From Pullulanibacillus pueri (GTDB lineage: Bacteria > Bacillota > Bacilli > Bacillales > Sporolactobacillaceae), in NCBI RefSeq assembly GCF_014639255.1, contig NZ_BMFV01000027.1, positions 1 to 63,876 of the forward strand: DNA of 63,876 nucleotides, in the 5' to 3' direction. A program made the translations under genes and the position numbers. Numbering within the stretch: position 1 is the first letter of the stretch; every line of letters begins with the position of its first letter. Positions 1 through 7,507 of this stretch are shown here, one piece after another. The notes under the pieces are model-generated. The model did no database searches. It saw nothing but the letters and a program-made list of their open reading frames with translations, and had not been told where the DNA came from.

Positions 1-88
1 TATTTTTCACTTAACCAAAACAGCATTGTAAATTGTCTACAAACCCCAACATATATAATAGAGCCCCTTTTTTAGAAGCATAATAAAA

Positions 89-124
89 AGCCAAAGTATG
101 AGGTATTATCCTCTTACTTTGGCT
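89..124 (-). terminator. Intrinsic terminator of the DUF2294 gene
   Basis: A long hairpin has arms AGCCAAAGTA and TACTTTGGCT, plus an inner GAGG/CCTC. Read on the minus strand it is followed by a T-rich run (TTTTTATT). It lies just downstream of the minus-strand gene at 159-842. Confidence 0.8.
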
Positions 125-158
125 CATGTCTGACTCTATTGTCCAGCTCATTTCCACC

Positions 159-842
159 TTATTTTGGATTAAGAATAAAAATAATCAAACCATTATCGTG
201 CATAAAGTCCCAGTCAACAAAAATATCAGTGATTTGAGCCTCTAAAATAGTCTCAAAATGATTATTGTTATGGAAGTATTCTTTTTCTAATCTTCTTTTG
301 GTTAATACTAATAATTCATCATGCCCTTGGCGAATTAATTCTTTCTCAAGTCGAATAAGAATTTCCTCGCGAATCACAATCAGAGTTCTAGAATTGATGA
401 AGTAAGAATGAATAGCCCCAGGAGACCGTTGCACAATATGGCTGATACTATCAATTTCCTTTTCAAAGGCTTCTTTGCCCTTGTAAGTGATTTCCTCAAG
501 CTGGTCAAGTTGATCTCTGTTATAACCAACGATTATTCCGCTTTTGTTATGTAAAGACCAATCGTAATAAAACTTATTATAAGCTATACCAGTGGCATGC
601 TGGATATAGGCTTTCATCTCTGGAAGAAGTGCTTTCATCATCATGTCTCGGGTCTTTTCGATGGTGACATCTTGCCCTTGGCCAAAAAGCACGCTTTCCA
701 TGGGTGACAAAAAATTTTTTAAGTAAATTGTTAGGAAAGGACCCTGAGTAGAAACATAGACAGATTCTGGTCCCTTACCAAAATGATCACGGAGCAATTT
801 ACCAACAAAACTCGCTAATTCTTTTTGAAAAGGTTTACTCAA
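159..842 (-). CDS. Tandem DUF2294 (Na-translocating-like) domain protein
   Basis: Soluble 227-residue protein made of two diverged copies of the DUF2294 domain, roughly residues 1-107 and 122-227. The duplication shows in the paired motifs DWSLHNKSGIIV (residues 94-105) and DWDFMHDNGLII (210-221). Single-domain family members are about 110-120 residues, so this is a two-domain version. There is no signal peptide or membrane segment. The family's function is unknown; its database name comes from a weak resemblance to a sodium-translocating protein and should not be read as a function. It is monocistronic and ends at a strong hairpin. The start is ATG at 842. Domain assignment is fairly sure; function is not known. 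Confidence 0.75.
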   Translation of the reverse strand: MSKPFQKELASFVGKLLRDHFGKGPESVYVSTQGPFLTIYLKNFLSPMESVLFGQGQDVTIEKTRDMMMKALLPEMKAYIQHATGIAYNKFYYDWSLHNKSGIIVGYNRDQLDQLEEITYKGKEAFEKEIDSISHIVQRSPGAIHSYFINSRTLIVIREEILIRLEKELIRQGHDELLVLTKRRLEKEYFHNNNHFETILEAQITDIFVDWDFMHDNGLIIFILNPK

Positions 843-1035
843 TGGCTATCAAACCTTCTGTCCTTAGATAAAAGCATCATTTCTTTTATCCAAATTTTAT
901 TTTAAAGTGAATAGACGATAAATGCAATCCATTCAATTAAGGAATATTAATTATAACCAAAATAAGTAAATAGTATGCCTCGCTTAGTATAATTCCCCAT
1001 CATTTTTCTCAAGTTATGAGAAGGAGGTGGTTAGC

Positions 1036-1251
1036 ATGGATCAGGAGAGAAGCAATAAAAAAACCATCGTGGGAACAGATATTGAAGAAGTGAAAGCAAA
1101 AAATGCACAATCGGGGATGTCATACAATGAAGCAAAAGCCTTTATTGCTCGTGAAATGGGGGGATACGGGACGGGCAGATATAGTGATACGGATGTGGAA
1201 GAAGTTAAAAGGGAAATCCAGGAATCTTATAAAAAAAATAATCAGCAATAA
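1036..1251 (+). CDS. Small gamma-type SASP-like spore protein
   Basis: Predicted 71-residue hydrophilic protein. I chose ATG at 1036, eight bases after AAGGAGG (1021-1027); the upstream in-frame GTG lies inside that ribosome-binding site. Two imperfect repeats, TDIEEVKAKNAQS near the start and TDVEEVKREIQES near the end, resemble the repeat and protease-cleavage segments of gamma-type small acid-soluble spore proteins. A YGTGRYSDTD stretch mirrors the family's YGTEFASETD. The middle (YNEAKAFIAREMG) is not typical of SspE. If the assignment is right it is an amino-acid store of the spore core, cleaved at germination. It is shorter than B. subtilis SspE. An uncharacterised SASP relative is the main alternative. 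Confidence 0.6.
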   Translation: MDQERSNKKTIVGTDIEEVKAKNAQSGMSYNEAKAFIAREMGGYGTGRYSDTDVEEVKREIQESYKKNNQQ

Positions 1252-1271
1252 GATTTTTTTAAAGAAGGCTG

Positions 1272-1299
1272 TTGACTTATCTTACAAACGGAGTATAAT
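1272..1299 (+). promoter_or_regulatory. Sigma-A promoter of the arginine leader
   Basis: TTGACT (1272-1277) and TATAAT (1294-1299) are separated by 16 bases. The T-box leader starts shortly downstream. No second promoter of similar quality was seen between the two T-boxes, so both are probably on one transcript. Confidence 0.75.
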
Positions 1300-1319
1300 G
1301 ATGAATCAATAAGGAAAGT

Positions 1320-1573
1320 CAATGACGAAAGAGAGTAGTTACATGGAAAGTCAAAGCGAGCCAGGAAGGGTGGAAGCCTGGTACGGAACATGTAATGAAC
1401 CGCACTTTTAGAGATGTCGACTTGAACGAAATTTTTTATTAGAGTCGATCGGGTTCCTCCCGTTAACAAGGACCAAGTAGGTTCCGGATGTACAGGAACA
1501 ATTGGAGTGGTACCGCGGGCTATGCATATTCAAGCGCTCGTCTCTTTTATTAAAAAGGAGGCGGGCGTTTTTA
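1320..1573 (+). promoter_or_regulatory. T-box riboswitch 1, arginine (CGC specifier)
   Basis: Stem I begins with AAAGAGAGUA, and its opposing strand carries GAAC-CGC-A-CUUU. The specifier codon in the internal loop is therefore CGC (Arg) at 1401-1403. The T-box sequence GGAGTGGTACCGCGG is at 1504-1518. A terminator hairpin with arms around 1533-1544 and 1558-1567 ends in TTTTT. This class senses uncharged tRNA; UGGU in the T-box bulge would pair with a tRNA 3' end ACCA. It precedes the arg operon. Confidence 0.93.
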
Positions 1574-1604
1574 ATTTTATAACGCGGTGTGGAATTCTTT
1601 GAAA

Positions 1605-1706
1605 ATGAGAAGAAGGTATATCCGAAAGAATGGCAGACGCTGCATTTGGCATTTATTACAGGATAAAAAGACTGTGTTCTTAGGATGTTTTGAATATTCA
1701 TTATAG
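1605..1706 (+). CDS. Arg-rich short ORF between the two T-boxes
   Basis: A 33-codon ATG frame has arginine at six of its first twelve positions (MRRRYIRKNGRR), using AGA, AGA, AGG, CGA, AGA and CGC. Its TAG stop is at 1704-1706, immediately before stem I of the second T-box. It lies downstream of terminator 1, so it is transcribed only when the first T-box antiterminates. The ribosome-binding site is poor: only a weak GGAA about a dozen bases upstream. It could be an attenuation-type leader peptide or a chance frame in an intergenic spacer. The sequence is certain; coding status is not. Confidence 0.3.
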   Translation: MRRRYIRKNGRRCIWHLLQDKKTVFLGCFEYSL

Positions 1707-1707
1707 A

Positions 1708-1966
1708 AGTCTATGAAAAAGAGAGTAGTCACATGGGAAGTCAAAGCGAGCTAGGGAGGGTGGAAGCCTAGTATGGAACATGTGATGAAGCGCACTTTGG
1801 AGATAGTGACGTGAACGGAAAAGCAATGTAGCGTCACTCGGGTTTCGCCCCGTTATCAAGCGTTGGAGCCGGTTCTCGAAAAGAAGTGATGAGAACAACA
1901 GGAGTGGTACCGCGGGTTTGCTTTTAAAGCACTCGTCTCTTTGATTAAGAGATGGGTGTTTTTTTA
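1708..1966 (+). promoter_or_regulatory. T-box riboswitch 2, arginine (CGC specifier)
   Basis: This is a second complete T-box. Stem I has AAAGAGAGUA opposite GAAG-CGC-A-CUUU, giving specifier CGC (Arg) at 1791-1793. The T-box GGAGTGGTACCGCGG is at 1901-1915. A terminator hairpin at about 1928-1960 is followed by a run of seven T. It is close in sequence to the first copy in stem I (shared GGTGGAAGCCT and AGTCAAAGCGAG blocks) but differs in stem II-III, as expected for an old duplication. It sits about 130 bases ahead of argC. Confidence 0.93.
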
Positions 1967-2095
1967 TTTAGACAAACTGAGCAAAGAGCGCTGGGCCTTT
2001 TTAAGGTACGAGAGGTGTTTCGGGAAACACTATCATTTCTAAAAACAAAGACCGTCTTAAATAAGAGATTGAAAGGATAGAAAGGAGCTAGGGTT

Positions 2096-3136
2096 TTGAA
2101 AGTAGGTATTGTAGGAGCCAATGGATACAGTGGTGTGGAACTCATTCGATTGCTTTCACAGCATCCCCATGTAGACATTGACATGTTGATTTCACATTCA
2201 ACAAGCGGGACACATATCCATGAAATCTACCCACATTTATGTGGAATATGTGAGAAGAAATTGGAACAAGCGGATGCCGATGAGATCGCTAAGCGTGTGG
2301 AACTTGTTTTTTTCTCCACGCCAGCGGGTGTTAGTCAAGGGCTTATCCCTGAATTAATAGAAAAAGGAATACGATGCATTGATATATCTGGTGATTTTCG
2401 CTTGAAAGAGGCAGAACAATATGAAAAATGGTACGGTCGCGAATGCGTAGCGAACCCTGATGTATTGCAGCAAGCGGTCTATGGTTTATCCGAATTTACT
2501 AGAGAACAAATTAGTGTGGCAAAACTCATTGCTAATCCGGGATGTTTTCCAACTGCAACGCTTTTGGGTATTCTCCCAGCTGTTGAACTAGGTCTTATCG
2601 CTCCCCATACCATTATCATTGATGGGAAATCAGGAGTTTCTGGCGCAGGCCGCGGGGCAAAGCAGGCGAATATGTACAGTGAAGTCAATGAAAGTATTAA
2701 AGCTTATAAGCTCGGGTCTCATCAACATATACCAGAGATTGAGCAGGCGATCACAGAGGTAGCCCAGCAAGACGTCAAAGTGACGTTCTCTACCCATCTT
2801 GTCCCGATGACGCGCGGCATTCTTTGTACGATTTATGCTGAATTAAAGGCGTCTCAATCATCAGAGGCCATTATTGAAGCATACAAAAGTTTCTATGCCT
2901 CCAGCCCGTTTGTGAGAATCCGAGAGTTAGGTCATTGGCCAACGACTAAGGAGGTCTTAGGCTCGAACTATTGTGATATAGGTCTCCTGGCTGATGAACG
3001 CACGAATAGGCTAACGGTAGTTTCGGTCATTGATAATGTGGTCAAGGGAGCATCAGGGCAAGCAATACAAAATATGAATATTCTGTGCGGATGGGATGAA
3101 AATACAGGCTTAACAATGACACCGGTCTATCCCTAA
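2096..3136 (+). CDS. argC: N-acetyl-gamma-glutamyl-phosphate reductase
   Basis: Third step of arginine synthesis: NADPH-dependent reduction of N-acetylglutamyl phosphate to the semialdehyde. The 346 residues start with the nucleotide-binding loop GIVGANGYSG (4-13). The catalytic cysteine is Cys150 in NPGCFPTAT. The length is normal for the family. The start is TTG at 2096, eight bases after AGGAG (2083-2087); no better ATG exists and the first residues (MKVGIVGANGYSG) fit the family. It is the first gene of argCJBD-carAB-argF, behind the double T-box leader. Confidence 0.97.
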   Translation: MKVGIVGANGYSGVELIRLLSQHPHVDIDMLISHSTSGTHIHEIYPHLCGICEKKLEQADADEIAKRVELVFFSTPAGVSQGLIPELIEKGIRCIDISGDFRLKEAEQYEKWYGRECVANPDVLQQAVYGLSEFTREQISVAKLIANPGCFPTATLLGILPAVELGLIAPHTIIIDGKSGVSGAGRGAKQANMYSEVNESIKAYKLGSHQHIPEIEQAITEVAQQDVKVTFSTHLVPMTRGILCTIYAELKASQSSEAIIEAYKSFYASSPFVRIRELGHWPTTKEVLGSNYCDIGLLADERTNRLTVVSVIDNVVKGASGQAIQNMNILCGWDENTGLTMTPVYP

Positions 3137-3164
3137 GCCATGTGGTTTTAAAGGAGGAAGTCTC

Positions 3165-4400
3165 GTGACGAAGGCAACAGTAAGTACAGAGCATCAAGAT
3201 TATAAAGTGATTCATGACGGGAATGTCGCTTCAGCTAAAGGCTTTTCAGCAGGCGGGTTACATTGCGGTCTTAAATATAAAAATTTAGATCTTGGATGGA
3301 TCTATTCGGAAGTTCCGGCTAATGCAGCTGGGGTATATACCACTAATGTTTTTCAAGCAGCCCCCCTTCAGGTGACTCAGGAAAGCCTTAAGGTCGAAAA
3401 TAAGCTGCAATCGATTGTTGTGAACTCGGCAATTGCGAATGCTGTAACCGGGAAGCAAGGATTGGACAATGCTTATGAAATGCGTCATGCATTTGCTGAT
3501 CATCTGTCTATAGCGGATCATTATGTAGCAGTGGTTTCAACGGGTGTGATTGGTGATCAACTACCAATGGATAAAGTCAAAAAAGGGATTCAGGAAATTG
3601 CTTTAGAGCAACCCAAAGCCGATCACTTTGCTCAGGCGATTTTAACTACCGATACTTGTACGAAACAAGTAGCAGTTGAGCTAGATATTGACGGAGAGAC
3701 GGTTACCATTGGTGGCGTAGCGAAGGGATCAGGAATGATTCATCCCAATATGGCAACCATGCTGAGTTTTATCACCACAGATGCAGCAGTCGATCAGTCA
3801 GCGCTCATGGAGTTGCTTAAAGGAACAACAAACGAAACCTTCAATATGATTACTGTTGACGGGGACACAAGTACAAATGATATGGTACTGGTTTTAGCCA
3901 ATGGGCAGGCGAAAAATAATAAACTGAACGCTGATCATCCACAGTGGCCAGCCTTTGTTTCCGGTTTTCATTATGTGGCGGAGACGTTAGCGAAAAAAAT
4001 TGCACGTGATGGTGAGGGAGCAACCAAACTTGTAGAGGTCCAAGTGAAAGGGGCAGCAACCGAAGTGGCCGCTAAAGAAATTGCCAAAGCGATCGTTGGT
4101 TCTAACCTCGTAAAGTCAGCCATTTATGGAACAGATGCCAACTGGGGACGCATTGTTTGTGCTGTAGGTTATAGTGGCGTTCCTTTCTCTGCTACGAATA
4201 TTAAGGTCGCTATTGGACCAATTGTCGTTGTTGAAGAAGGTTTGCCAGTGCCCTTTAACGAAGAAGCGGCCAAAAATTATTTGATGAAAGAGACCGTACA
4301 AATCTTTGTGGAATTTCAAGAGGGTGAAGGGACCGCGACAGCTTGGGGCTGCGATCTCACCTATGATTATGTCAGAATCAATGCTTCTTATCGGACTTGA
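3165..4400 (+). CDS. argJ: Bifunctional ornithine acetyltransferase / N-acetylglutamate synthase
   Basis: Transfers the acetyl group from acetylornithine to glutamate, and can also make N-acetylglutamate from acetyl-CoA, so the pathway is cyclic and needs no argE or argA. The 411-residue precursor contains the self-cleavage motif MATML; Thr198 becomes the N-terminal nucleophile of the beta chain. GTG start at 3165 with AAGGAGG at 3151-3157. It lies 28 bases downstream of argC. Confidence 0.97.
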   Translation: MTKATVSTEHQDYKVIHDGNVASAKGFSAGGLHCGLKYKNLDLGWIYSEVPANAAGVYTTNVFQAAPLQVTQESLKVENKLQSIVVNSAIANAVTGKQGLDNAYEMRHAFADHLSIADHYVAVVSTGVIGDQLPMDKVKKGIQEIALEQPKADHFAQAILTTDTCTKQVAVELDIDGETVTIGGVAKGSGMIHPNMATMLSFITTDAAVDQSALMELLKGTTNETFNMITVDGDTSTNDMVLVLANGQAKNNKLNADHPQWPAFVSGFHYVAETLAKKIARDGEGATKLVEVQVKGAATEVAAKEIAKAIVGSNLVKSAIYGTDANWGRIVCAVGYSGVPFSATNIKVAIGPIVVVEEGLPVPFNEEAAKNYLMKETVQIFVEFQEGEGTATAWGCDLTYDYVRINASYRT

Positions 4401-4415
4401 GGAGGCGAACGGTCA

Positions 4416-5219
4416 GTGAAGTATTTAGTTATTAAATGTGGTGGGAGTGCTTTTCAGGAATTATCAGAGTCCTTTTACAAGACGATAGTGTCTATACAAA
4501 AAAATGGTCAGTGGGTGCCTGTCATTGTTCACGGCGGAGGTCCAATGATTTCTAATCTTCTCGATAAATTGCAAATAGAGACCCATTTTCACCAAGGACT
4601 TCGAGTCACGACAGAAGAAGTTCTCGATGTCGTAGAAATGGTGTTAAGCGGCTCAGTCAATAAGCAAATTGTAAGGCAGTTGGTCTCTGCAGGCGGGCAA
4701 GCCGTAGGGATGAGCGGCATAGATGGCGGGTTACTTGAAGCTATTCCCAATGATCCTGACCATACTTTAGGTTTCGTAGGAAAAATCGTTCATGTAGAAA
4801 CGGAACTGATTGAGCATCAAGCAAAACTTGGTTATATTCCCGTTATCTCACCTCTAGCCATGGACTACAAGGGGCAGCGGTACAATATCAATGGCGATAC
4901 AGCAGCAGCTGCTGTTGCTCAAGCGTTAAAAGGTTATCTGTGTATTGCGAGTGACATTTCGGGTATCCAGGTTACCGCTAACGGTACGTCTTCGGTCCTT
5001 AGAGAAGCAACATCAGCACAAATTGAACAGCTCATTATCGATGGTGTCATCACGGGCGGTATGATTCCTAAGGTAAAATCAGCCATTGACGGTTTACACA
5101 ATGGTGTGAAAGAGGCCGTTATCCTTAATGGACTTGAGCCTGATCAATTAACGGCCTATGTTGCAGGAAAAACAGTCGGAACAAAAATAACACTGAATGA
5201 GGAGGTTTCTCATGCCTAA
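4416..5219 (+). CDS. argB: Acetylglutamate kinase
   Basis: Phosphorylates N-acetylglutamate with ATP. A 267-residue amino-acid-kinase fold protein with the N-terminal KCGGSAF motif (residues 7-13), the HGGGPMI substrate loop and the C-terminal GGMIPK motif. It lacks the N-terminal extension seen in arginine-inhibited hexameric NAGKs, so direct feedback inhibition is less likely. That last point is inferred from length only. GTG start at 4416. Its 3' end overlaps argD by eight bases. Confidence 0.96.
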   Translation: MKYLVIKCGGSAFQELSESFYKTIVSIQKNGQWVPVIVHGGGPMISNLLDKLQIETHFHQGLRVTTEEVLDVVEMVLSGSVNKQIVRQLVSAGGQAVGMSGIDGGLLEAIPNDPDHTLGFVGKIVHVETELIEHQAKLGYIPVISPLAMDYKGQRYNINGDTAAAAVAQALKGYLCIASDISGIQVTANGTSSVLREATSAQIEQLIIDGVITGGMIPKVKSAIDGLHNGVKEAVILNGLEPDQLTAYVAGKTVGTKITLNEEVSHA

Positions 5220-6399
5220 TCCACAAGTCGTAAGTGAATCATCGGTGATGCCAACCTATAGTCGCTTTCCTGTTGAAATGGCAAAAGCAAAAGGGAGCTA
5301 TATTTGGGACAGTGAAGGTCTTCGATATCTCGATTTCACATCGGGGATTGCTGTTTGTAACCTCGGTCATGTTCCTGAACAGGTGAAGGAAAAGGTGGAG
5401 GAGCAACTCAATACACTTTGGCATTGCTCGAATCTGTATCACATTCCAGCTCAAGAACAATTAGCAGCGAAACTCACAGCGTTGAGCTGTCATGATAAAG
5501 TCTTTTTCTGCAACAGTGGAGCAGAAGCTAATGAAGCGGCGATCAAATTGGCACGGCGTTATTCAAAAAAGGTGAAGCAGAGTGAAGCTTTTGAAATTGT
5601 GACGTTTAAGCATTCCTTTCATGGAAGAACAATGGCGACCTTGTCAGCCACGGGTCAAGAAAAAATTCAGGATGGTTTTGTTCCGCTTTTAGAAGGGTTT
5701 AGTTACTTACCCTATAACGATTCAGAGGCTTTGGAACAGTTGTCAGGGCAAAAAACCTGTGCAGTATTGTTGGAGCTTGTCCAAGGGGAAGGCGGCGTTA
5801 TACCGGCGGACCTTGAATGGGTGCAAGCCCTTGAAAAGAAATGTCAGGCGGAAGGCATACTCCTGATGGTTGATGAAATTCAAACCGGGATAGGCAGAAC
5901 GGGAACACTCTTTGCTTACGAACAATATGGGATTCTGCCCGATGTGATGACCCTTGCAAAGGGTTTAGGGTCAGGGTTTCCTATAGGGGCTATGTTAGCA
6001 AAGGCTGAAGCCGCCAAAGCCTTTGAGCCCGGGAGTCATGGAAGCACATTCGGTGGGAATCCTCTCGCAGCTACAGCGGGACTCGCGACTCTTGATGTAT
6101 TTGAAAGTGACGAAATCTTAGAAACAGCGCAAAAAAACGGAAAGTACCTTTTAACCGCTCTTCAAGACTTACAGGCGCAATTTCCGGATCAAATCAAAGA
6201 AGTCCGAGGAAAAGGCTTGCTCTTAGGATTAGTGACCACTACTGAGGCAATAAAGATTGTCAATAAGGCACGTGACCTTCAAGTCTTAGTGTTAGTGGCA
6301 GGACCGAATGTTGTGCGGATTTTACCGCCATTGACAACAACAGAAGCAGAGATTGATGCGTGTCTTGCCGTTTTAAAGGACGTCTTTCAACAGTTATAG
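5212..6399 (+). CDS. argD: Acetylornithine aminotransferase
   Basis: PLP-dependent class III aminotransferase converting N-acetylglutamate semialdehyde to N-acetylornithine. 395 residues from ATG 5212, which follows GAGGAGG; the open frame extends five codons further up but has no ribosome-binding site there. Visible motifs: the PLP-lysine region TLAKGLGSG (Lys250), VDEIQTGIGRTG (Asp221 contacts the cofactor), and HGSTFGGNPLA near the C-terminal third. It is translationally coupled to argB by an 8-bp overlap. Confidence 0.96.
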   Translation: MPNPQVVSESSVMPTYSRFPVEMAKAKGSYIWDSEGLRYLDFTSGIAVCNLGHVPEQVKEKVEEQLNTLWHCSNLYHIPAQEQLAAKLTALSCHDKVFFCNSGAEANEAAIKLARRYSKKVKQSEAFEIVTFKHSFHGRTMATLSATGQEKIQDGFVPLLEGFSYLPYNDSEALEQLSGQKTCAVLLELVQGEGGVIPADLEWVQALEKKCQAEGILLMVDEIQTGIGRTGTLFAYEQYGILPDVMTLAKGLGSGFPIGAMLAKAEAAKAFEPGSHGSTFGGNPLAATAGLATLDVFESDEILETAQKNGKYLLTALQDLQAQFPDQIKEVRGKGLLLGLVTTTEAIKIVNKARDLQVLVLVAGPNVVRILPPLTTTEAEIDACLAVLKDVFQQL

Positions 6400-6418
6400 A
6401 GGAAGGGGAGGCTTGGAA

Positions 6419-7507
6419 ATGGAAAAGGGTTATCTTTTATTAGAGACAGGCGATCGATTCGAAGGCACATTATTAGGACATAACAGCTCCATCACTGGTG
6501 AAGTTGTTTTTAATACAAGTATGACCGGCTATCAGGAGATTTTAACCGATCCTTCCTATGCCGGCCAAATCATGACATTTTGTTACCCCCTTATTGGAAA
6601 CTATGGCATCAATGCAATAGATGATGAAAGTAATGGGTTGCATATGGCAGGGGTGGTCATTAGCGATCTTTGTATGACGCCAAGCCACTATCTTTCTGTT
6701 AAATCTTTTGCAGAAAACTTAGAGCGGGCGGGCATTCCTTGCTTGGCAGGTGTAGATACGCGTGCAGTTGTGAAAAAAATTCGTCAGGCTGGAACGATGA
6801 AAGGGATCATTACAACAACACCTGATATTTATGAGACTTGGATTGCTCAAGCGACCCTCGCGCCCTCTCTTGTGGATAAAGTATCAACAGCCCAAATGCA
6901 GCATTATAAAGGGAATGGGCCCCATGTTGTTTTAATGGATTACGGTTTTAAAAAATCAATTTTAACGGCCTTGTTAGACGAAGGGTGCTCCGTAACAGTG
7001 GCGCCTTATACAACGACCTATGCCGAGTTGGTGGAGTTAAAACCAGATGGCATTGTCTTTAGTAATGGTCCAGGGGATCCAACTGCACTGAAAGAATGGT
7101 TACCTGAGATCAAAAAAATGACGGAAACCTTCCCTTCCTTAGGCATCTGCTTAGGGCATCAACTCATTGCGCTGGCTTATGGTGCGAAGACAGATAAACT
7201 GCATTTCGGCCATCGAGGAGGTAACCACCCTGTAAAAGAATTGGAAACAGGGAAGGTCTGGATGACCTCACAAAATCACAGTTACGTGGTGACCGATGAA
7301 GGGATTAATCAGGAGACTTTTGTCGTCAGTTACCGAAACGTGAATGATCAGTCTGTTGAAGGACTGAAGCATAAAAAACTTCCTGTCGTCACCGTTCAAT
7401 TTCATCCTGAGGCCCATCCTGGACCCACGGACACGTACCATATTTTCAAACAATTTTTGCATACTATAAAACAATCGGGTGAAACGTCTTATGCCACTAC
7501 GTACTGA
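6419..7507 (+). CDS. carA: Carbamoyl-phosphate synthase small (glutaminase) subunit, arginine operon
   Basis: Hydrolyses glutamine and passes ammonia to CarB. I chose ATG 6419, eight bases after GGGGAGG; the upstream TTG at 6413 is only two bases from it. In 362 residues the N-terminal half is the CPSase small-chain domain. The C-terminal half is a class I amidotransferase with nucleophile Cys244 in GICLGHQ and the His329/Glu331 pair in FHPEAHPG. Being inside the arg operon suggests this is the arginine-dedicated synthase, as in B. subtilis, with a pyrimidine one elsewhere; that second copy is not in the window. Confidence 0.95.
   Translation: MEKGYLLLETGDRFEGTLLGHNSSITGEVVFNTSMTGYQEILTDPSYAGQIMTFCYPLIGNYGINAIDDESNGLHMAGVVISDLCMTPSHYLSVKSFAENLERAGIPCLAGVDTRAVVKKIRQAGTMKGIITTTPDIYETWIAQATLAPSLVDKVSTAQMQHYKGNGPHVVLMDYGFKKSILTALLDEGCSVTVAPYTTTYAELVELKPDGIVFSNGPGDPTALKEWLPEIKKMTETFPSLGICLGHQLIALAYGAKTDKLHFGHRGGNHPVKELETGKVWMTSQNHSYVVTDEGINQETFVVSYRNVNDQSVEGLKHKKLPVVTVQFHPEAHPGPTDTYHIFKQFLHTIKQSGETSYATTY

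Noticed and set aside
1408..1701. Minus-strand 97-codon ORF across the T-boxes
   Set aside because: It is antisense to structured RNA whose conserved elements explain the sequence; no start signal.
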